Translations under genes and position numbers: made by a program
Shown here: piece by piece, positions 60,117-64,000 of the stretch
How positions within the stretch are numbered: position 1 is the first letter of the stretch
How the letters are laid out: every line of letters begins with the position of its first letter
The notes under the pieces: model-generated
The model's input: the letters and a program-made list of their open reading frames with translations, nothing else
Databases searched by the model: none
What the model was told of the DNA's origin: nothing
Assembly: GCF_022524485.1 (NCBI RefSeq)
Contig: NZ_JAKXMK010000027.1
Coordinates: forward strand, 62,001-126,000
DNA: 64,000 bases
DNA from: Pseudonocardia alaniniphila
GTDB lineage: Bacteria; Actinomycetota; Actinomycetes; Mycobacteriales; Pseudonocardiaceae
Direction: 5' to 3'

Positions 60117-61132
60117 GTGCCGGTGTCGGCCCCGCAGTCGGCACCGCGTCTGCAACGCCGGCCGGCGGCCCCGTCCGGCCCGGACGCCGCTCCGGGAGCG
60201 GGCGCACCCTGCGGCGCGCCGAGGCCCGCGCCGGGCTCGCGCTGATCTCACCGACGCTGGTCATCGTCCTGGTGATGGTGGTGCTGCCGATCATCTGGAC
60301 GGTCCTCCTGGCCTTCCAGCGGTTGCGGCTGCTGAACCTGCGCAGCTCGGGCCTGTTCGGCAACTTCACCCTCGCCAACTTCGCCACGGTGTTCGGCTCG
60401 TCCGGGTTCTGGGGAAACCTTGCGACCACGCTCGCGTACTCGGTCTTCGGCACGGCGGCGGCGATCGGGGTGGGGCTGATGGCTGCGCTCGCCTTGCGGC
60501 GCAGGTTCCGTTTCCGCGGGCTCGTCCGGGCGGCGATGCTGTTGCCCTACGTGGCGCCGATCGTCGCGGTGACGTACGCCTGGAAGACCATGCTCAACCC
60601 CCAGTTCGGGGTGGCCAACCACTGGGGCACCCGGCTACTGGGCTGGGACGAGCCGATCGCGTTCCTGAGCCAGCGCTACAGCGAGGTGTCGATCTTCGGC
60701 TGGCAGGTGGGGATCCCGACGGCGCTGCTCACCGTGATCGCCTTCGAGGCATGGCGGTCGTTCCCGTTCGCGTTCCTGTTCCTCACAGCGCGGTTGCAGG
60801 CCGTGCCGTCCGTGCTCGAGGAAGCCGCGAGGGTGGACGGCGCCACGATCTCGCAGCGCTTCCGGTACATCGTGTTCCCGCAGCTACTGCCGACGATCGC
60901 GGTGCTGTCGGTGCTGCGGTTCATCTGGACGTTCAACAGCTTCGACGACATCTACCTGCTGACCGGCGGTGGAGCCGGCACCGAGGTCATCAGCGTCGCG
61001 GTGTTCAACTCGCTCACCGCCCGCGGCGACATCGGCGGGGCGGCCGCCCAGTCGCTGGCGCTCGCCGCGGTCCTCGCCGTCCTCATAGGCCTCTACCTGT
61101 GGCGGATGGCTCCGAGAGAGGAGCAGTCCTGA
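60113..61132 (+). CDS. Carbohydrate ABC transporter permease 1 (MalF type)
   Basis: A 339-residue permease with about six helices (VMVVLPIIWTVLLAFQRLRL; FGTAAAIGVGLMAALAL; MLLPYVAPIVAVTYAWKTM; LLTVIAFEAWRSFPFAFLFL) and the EAA loop EEAARVDGATISQRFRYIVFPQLLP. The N-terminal 45 residues are Pro/Arg-rich. GTG start overlaps the binding protein gene; TGATG overlap with the next permease. Confidence 0.88.
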   Translation: MSAGVGPAVGTASATPAGGPVRPGRRSGSGRTLRRAEARAGLALISPTLVIVLVMVVLPIIWTVLLAFQRLRLLNLRSSGLFGNFTLANFATVFGSSGFWGNLATTLAYSVFGTAAAIGVGLMAALALRRRFRFRGLVRAAMLLPYVAPIVAVTYAWKTMLNPQFGVANHWGTRLLGWDEPIAFLSQRYSEVSIFGWQVGIPTALLTVIAFEAWRSFPFAFLFLTARLQAVPSVLEEAARVDGATISQRFRYIVFPQLLPTIAVLSVLRFIWTFNSFDDIYLLTGGGAGTEVISVAVFNSLTARGDIGGAAAQSLALAAVLAVLIGLYLWRMAPREEQS

Positions 61133-62061
61133 TGGGCGGCACCGAAGTGGGCCTGCCGTCGCCCGCGTCCGCATCGGCCCCCGCACCGCGACGCTTCAGC
61201 CGTGACGAGGTGGAGACCCGCGTGTTCGGCGTGCTGCGTGTGGTCGTGATCGTGGGGCTGCTGATCGTCACCCTGTTCCCCTTCTACTACATGGTGTTGC
61301 TGTCCTTCCGGCCGCTCGACCGGGTGCTGCAGGACCCCGGCGCACTCTGGGTGGGGCCGTCCGAGTGGGACCTCGGCAGCTACCTCACCGTGCTCGCCTC
61401 CAGCGCGTCCGGGGGCCAGGGCTTCCTGCAGTTCATGGCCAACAGCGCGCTCGTGTCGTTCGGCACGGTGGCGCTCACGCTGCTGATCGCGTTGCCGGGC
61501 GCGTACGCCGTGAGCAGGTTGCAGTTCTTCGGCAGGCGGCAGGTCGGCGTGCTCTTCCTCGCCGTCTACCTGTTCCCGAGCATCTTGCTGGCGGTGCCGC
61601 TGTTCGTGTTCTTCAGCAGGATCGGCCTGCGTGGCTCGCTCGTCGGCCTGCTGATCGTCTACGTCTCCCAGATCGTGGCCGTGTCGATCTACATGCTGCG
61701 CAACTACTTCGACACGGTTCCGGTGAGCCTCGAGGAGGCCGCCGCGATCGACGGATGCAGCAGGCTCGGCGTGATGCGCCGGATCAGCCTGCCTCTGGCG
61801 ATGCCGGCGATCGTCGCGAACGCCCTGTTCGTCTTCATGATCGCGTGGAACGAGTTCCTGTTCGCGCTGCTGTTCCTCGTCGAGGACCGTGACCGCTGGA
61901 CGGTGTCGCTCGGGCTCTCCCAGCTCGCTGGCGGCATCGAGATCCCCACCACCGTGCTGATGGCGGGCTCGGTCATCGTGACGATCCCGATCGTCGTGGT
62001 CTTCTTCGCGTGCGAGCGGCTCCTCACCGAGGGCCTCACCGCCGGTGCGGAGAAGGGCTGA
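61132..62061 (+). CDS. Carbohydrate ABC transporter permease 2 (MalG type)
   Basis: A 309-residue permease with six helices (VVVIVGLLIVTLFPFYYMV, NSALVSFGTVALTLLIALPG, LFLAVYLFPSILLAVPLFVF, LVGLLIVYVSQIVAVSIYML) and the EAA loop EEAAAIDGCSRLGVMRRISLPLAMP, followed by AWNEFLFALLFL, a MalG hallmark. No ATPase gene follows; a shared MsiK-like ATPase encoded elsewhere must drive the importer, as is common in actinomycetes. Confidence 0.9.
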   Translation: MGGTEVGLPSPASASAPAPRRFSRDEVETRVFGVLRVVVIVGLLIVTLFPFYYMVLLSFRPLDRVLQDPGALWVGPSEWDLGSYLTVLASSASGGQGFLQFMANSALVSFGTVALTLLIALPGAYAVSRLQFFGRRQVGVLFLAVYLFPSILLAVPLFVFFSRIGLRGSLVGLLIVYVSQIVAVSIYMLRNYFDTVPVSLEEAAAIDGCSRLGVMRRISLPLAMPAIVANALFVFMIAWNEFLFALLFLVEDRDRWTVSLGLSQLAGGIEIPTTVLMAGSVIVTIPIVVVFFACERLLTEGLTAGAEKG

Positions 62062-62658
62062 GGCTCAGGTCCGGTCGCGATCAACCGGTCGCCGAACCCG
62101 CCCATGGCTCGCAGGCCAACCCTGACGCGCGGTGAGACGCGGCTCGGCTGAGTGAACGGCAGACAGGGCCGTCCGGGTGAACGGAGCACGGCGGGACGGC
62201 TACCGTCCGCAGCACCACCCGCTCCGCTCACCGACCGGGCGAAATTCCCGCACCGGGAGGGGTGACACCCGATCGAAGCAGGGGAGGCGCCGTCCCCGCC
62301 GGGACGAACGCCCGCGGTGCTGCCGAGTTCCGGCTCGGGCCCTCAGGCGTCCGGTGATCGGACCTCCGCGGAGGTCGACACCACGTGTGATCAGGGAAAA
62401 CGGTCCAGATCAGCGCCTTTGCCCCGTTGTGCGTGCGGGCCCATGATCGTCCCCACGACCCACGACGTTGTCTCCCGGTCCGCTCCGATCTGCTGGTTCG
62501 GGCGATTAGTACTATCGCGACTAGTACTATCGCGATTCCCGCTTCTGACACGAATGGGGCGGTCGCTTAGCGTCTGTCGCAGGTTTCGTTGCGATCCCTC
62601 GAATGGGTTAGCCTTCCCGGCCTCCCCAGCGTTTGACAGCCCCCGACAGGAGTGGCAC
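62062..62658. other. 597-nt intergenic region upstream of the GMC oxidoreductase gene
   Basis: No convincing gene. It holds a tandem 15-bp repeat (62506-62535), a TAGCCT -10 candidate at 62609-62614 for the GMC gene, and AGGAG (62647-62651) 7 nt before its ATG. The stretch 62240-62360 is GC-rich and could fold, but matches no riboswitch I know. Confidence 0.5.
62506..62535. repeat. Tandem 15-bp repeat with internal palindromes, operator candidate
   Basis: Two adjacent copies, TTAGTACTATCGCGA (62506-62520) and CTAGTACTATCGCGA (62521-62535), differ at the first base. Each contains the palindromes TAGTACTA and TCGCGA, and GCGAT precedes the first copy, giving overlapping inverted repeats. Each copy also has a TACTAT -10-like box. 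Typical of a cooperative repressor site. Confidence 0.6.
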
Positions 62659-64000
62659 ATGCAGGCCCCGTACGACTTCATCATCGTGGGTGGCGGCTCT
62701 GCCGGCAGCGTGCTGGCCAACCGGCTGAGCGTCGATCCCGGCGTCCGCGTACTGGTGCTCGAGGCCGGTCGGCCGGACCACAAGTGGGATGTCCTGATCC
62801 ACATGCCGGCTGCGCTGCCGTTCCCGATGGGTCGCGCGTTCTACGACTGGCGGCACCAGACCGAGCCCGAGCCGTTCCTGCGGGGCCGCCGGCTGAAGGT
62901 GCCTGCGGGGCGTCTCCTCGGTGGCACGAGCAGCATGAACGGGATGATCTTCCAGCGCGGCAACCCGCTGGACTACGAGCGCTGGGCTGCCGACCCCGGC
63001 ATGGACAACTGGGACTACGCCCACGTCCTGCCCTACTTCCGGCGCAGCGAGGACTCCCTCACCGACACCCCGTTCCGCGGCCGCGGCGGCCCGATCACGC
63101 TGGAGCGCGGCCGCGCGGCCAACCCGCTGTTCGGAGCGTTCCTGCAGGCCACGGAGCAGGCCGGATACCCGACCACGGAGGACGTCAACGGCCAGCGGCA
63201 AGAGGGCTTCGGCCGGTTCGACCGCAACATCCGCGGCACCCGCCGGTGGTCGGCGGCGCGGGCCTACCTGCACCCCGCCATGGGCCGGCCGAACCTCGAG
63301 GTGCGCACCGGCGCCAACGTCACGCGCGTGCTCTTCGACGGCACCCGCGCCATCGGCGTCGAGTACACCGACCGCCACGGCAACCGCGAGCAGGTCATGG
63401 GCGGCGAGACGGTGGTCTGCGGGGGCACGGTCAAGTCTCCCCAGATCCTGCAGCTGTCCGGGATCGGCGACGCCGACCGGCTCGGCGCGCTCGGCGTGCC
63501 GGTGGTGCACCACCTGCCCGGCGTGGGTGAGAACCTGCAGGACCACCTCGAGGTGATGGTGCAGCACGTGTGCACCCAGCCCGTGTCGCTCGGCCCGACG
63601 TCGTCGCTGAAGAACGCGCCGTCGATCGGTTTCCAGTGGCTGTTCCTGAAGAGCGGGCCCGGGGCCACCAACCACTTCGAGGCCGGCGGCTTCGTGCGGA
63701 GCAACCCGGACGTCACCTACCCGAACGTGATGTTCCAGTTCCTCCCCATCGCCTCGCGCAGCTACGAGTCCTCGCCCACGGACCGGCACGGGTACCAGCT
63801 GCACGTCGGCCCGGTCTCCTCCGATGCGCGCGGCTACGTCCGGATCCGCTCGGCCAACCCGACGGCCACCCCGTCGATCCGGTTCAACTTCCTGTCCACC
63901 GAGCAGGACCGCCGCGAGTGGATCGAGTCCGTGCGGATCGCCAGGGAGATTCTCTCCCAGCCCGCGTTCGCGCAGTTCGACGGCGGCGAGGCCGCACCTG
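62659..64000 (+). CDS. GMC oxidoreductase (choline dehydrogenase-like), 3' end missing
   Basis: At least 447 residues, cut by the window edge. The FAD loop is DFIIVGGGSAGSVLANRLS (residues 6-24) with LVLEAGRPD; the GMC signature 1 region reads GRLLGGTSSMNGMIFQRGNPLDYERWA, and signature 2 GGTVKSPQILQLSGIGDADRLGALGV, then VVHHLPGVGENLQDHLEV. The catalytic His-His/Asn pair lies beyond the window. The family oxidises alcohols such as choline or sugars; no betaine genes are seen, so choline is only one option. ATG with AGGAG 7 nt upstream and a repeat operator further up; separate from the sugar importer. Confidence 0.9.
   Translation, partial: MQAPYDFIIVGGGSAGSVLANRLSVDPGVRVLVLEAGRPDHKWDVLIHMPAALPFPMGRAFYDWRHQTEPEPFLRGRRLKVPAGRLLGGTSSMNGMIFQRGNPLDYERWAADPGMDNWDYAHVLPYFRRSEDSLTDTPFRGRGGPITLERGRAANPLFGAFLQATEQAGYPTTEDVNGQRQEGFGRFDRNIRGTRRWSAARAYLHPAMGRPNLEVRTGANVTRVLFDGTRAIGVEYTDRHGNREQVMGGETVVCGGTVKSPQILQLSGIGDADRLGALGVPVVHHLPGVGENLQDHLEVMVQHVCTQPVSLGPTSSLKNAPSIGFQWLFLKSGPGATNHFEAGGFVRSNPDVTYPNVMFQFLPIASRSYESSPTDRHGYQLHVGPVSSDARGYVRIRSANPTATPSIRFNFLSTEQDRREWIESVRIAREILSQPAFAQFDGGEAAP

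Noticed and set aside
62240..62400. Possible riboswitch or structured RNA in the gap before the GMC gene
   Set aside because: The stretch can fold, but I could not match it to ydaO, guanidine, glycine or cobalamin riboswitch core sequences.
62506..62535. BetI operator before the choline-dehydrogenase-like gene
   Set aside because: The repeat does not resemble the known BetI site and no betaine genes are nearby.
1..64000. tRNA, rRNA, CRISPR, insertion sequences, phage or att sites
   Set aside because: None recognised by eye in the intergenic regions; no transposase, integrase or regularly spaced repeats were found.

Overview
The window is high-GC actinobacterial chromosome (about 70% GC, many GTG starts, TGA/TAG stops, 1- or 4-base gene overlaps). 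Content and gene order point to a mycolate-lineage or Pseudonocardiaceae-type actinomycete. From memory, the first 39 kb follows the order of the Mycobacterium tuberculosis Rv0496-Rv0548c region (ppx, Pro-rich membrane protein, TIM barrel, proC, BldC-like HTH, bS22, epimerase, acyltransferase, HAD phosphatase, glutaredoxin, hemACDB, hemL, phosphoglycerate-mutase-like, TlpA, CcdA, ResB, CcsB, MinD-like ATPase, menA, menE, menB). A BldN-like sigma factor, BldC and Rex are more typical of a differentiating actinomycete. I saw no rRNA, tRNA, CRISPR array, transposase or prophage.

Layout. 1-9 kb: exopolyphosphatase fragment, proline and envelope/lipid genes, and a 33-codon ribosomal protein gene. 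9-16.4 kb: a BldN-type ECF sigma factor with its probable membrane anti-sigma partner, then an acyl-CoA synthetase, a glutaredoxin, a membrane molybdopterin oxidoreductase and a fasciclin lipoprotein. 16.5-28 kb: redox-regulated tetrapyrrole synthesis (rex-hemA-hemC-hemD, hemB, hemL), interrupted at 21.5-23.5 kb by an odd divergent module (a shortened TiaS-like protein, a small lipoprotein and a membrane protein facing an AT-rich palindrome). 27.5-32.3 kb: system II cytochrome c maturation. 32.4-40.9 kb: MinD/EspI-like ATPase, bldC, menaquinone genes menA/menE/menB, a secreted protein and a SpoIIE-type phosphatase. Heme, cytochrome c and menaquinone genes together supply the respiratory chain.

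41-64 kb looks more accessory. A GntR regulator is followed by a lactonase-type metallo-hydrolase, a hydroxyacid-oxoacid transhydrogenase-like iron dehydrogenase, a His-Gly-tailed zinc ribbon protein and a YdiJ-like FAD/Fe-S dehydrogenase. These read as a lactone/hydroxyacid catabolic unit with a built-in 2-oxoglutarate / D-2-hydroxyglutarate cycle. Then come membrane proteins, a patatin, two aldo-keto reductases, an ABC-F ATPase, an aquaporin, an FtsX-type ABC exporter, a lone HEPN/Abi-like gene, a carbohydrate ABC importer without its ATPase, and a GMC oxidoreductase cut by the window end.

Regulatory signals seen directly include a Rex operator upstream of rex, a BldN-class promoter (CGTAAC-N16-CGTTGT) upstream of the anti-sigma gene, a palindrome inside the promoter of the lactonase unit, a tandem 15-bp repeat upstream of the GMC gene, several strong terminator hairpins, and at least a dozen genes whose TANNNT -10 box sits 6-8 nt before the start codon, which suggests leaderless transcripts.
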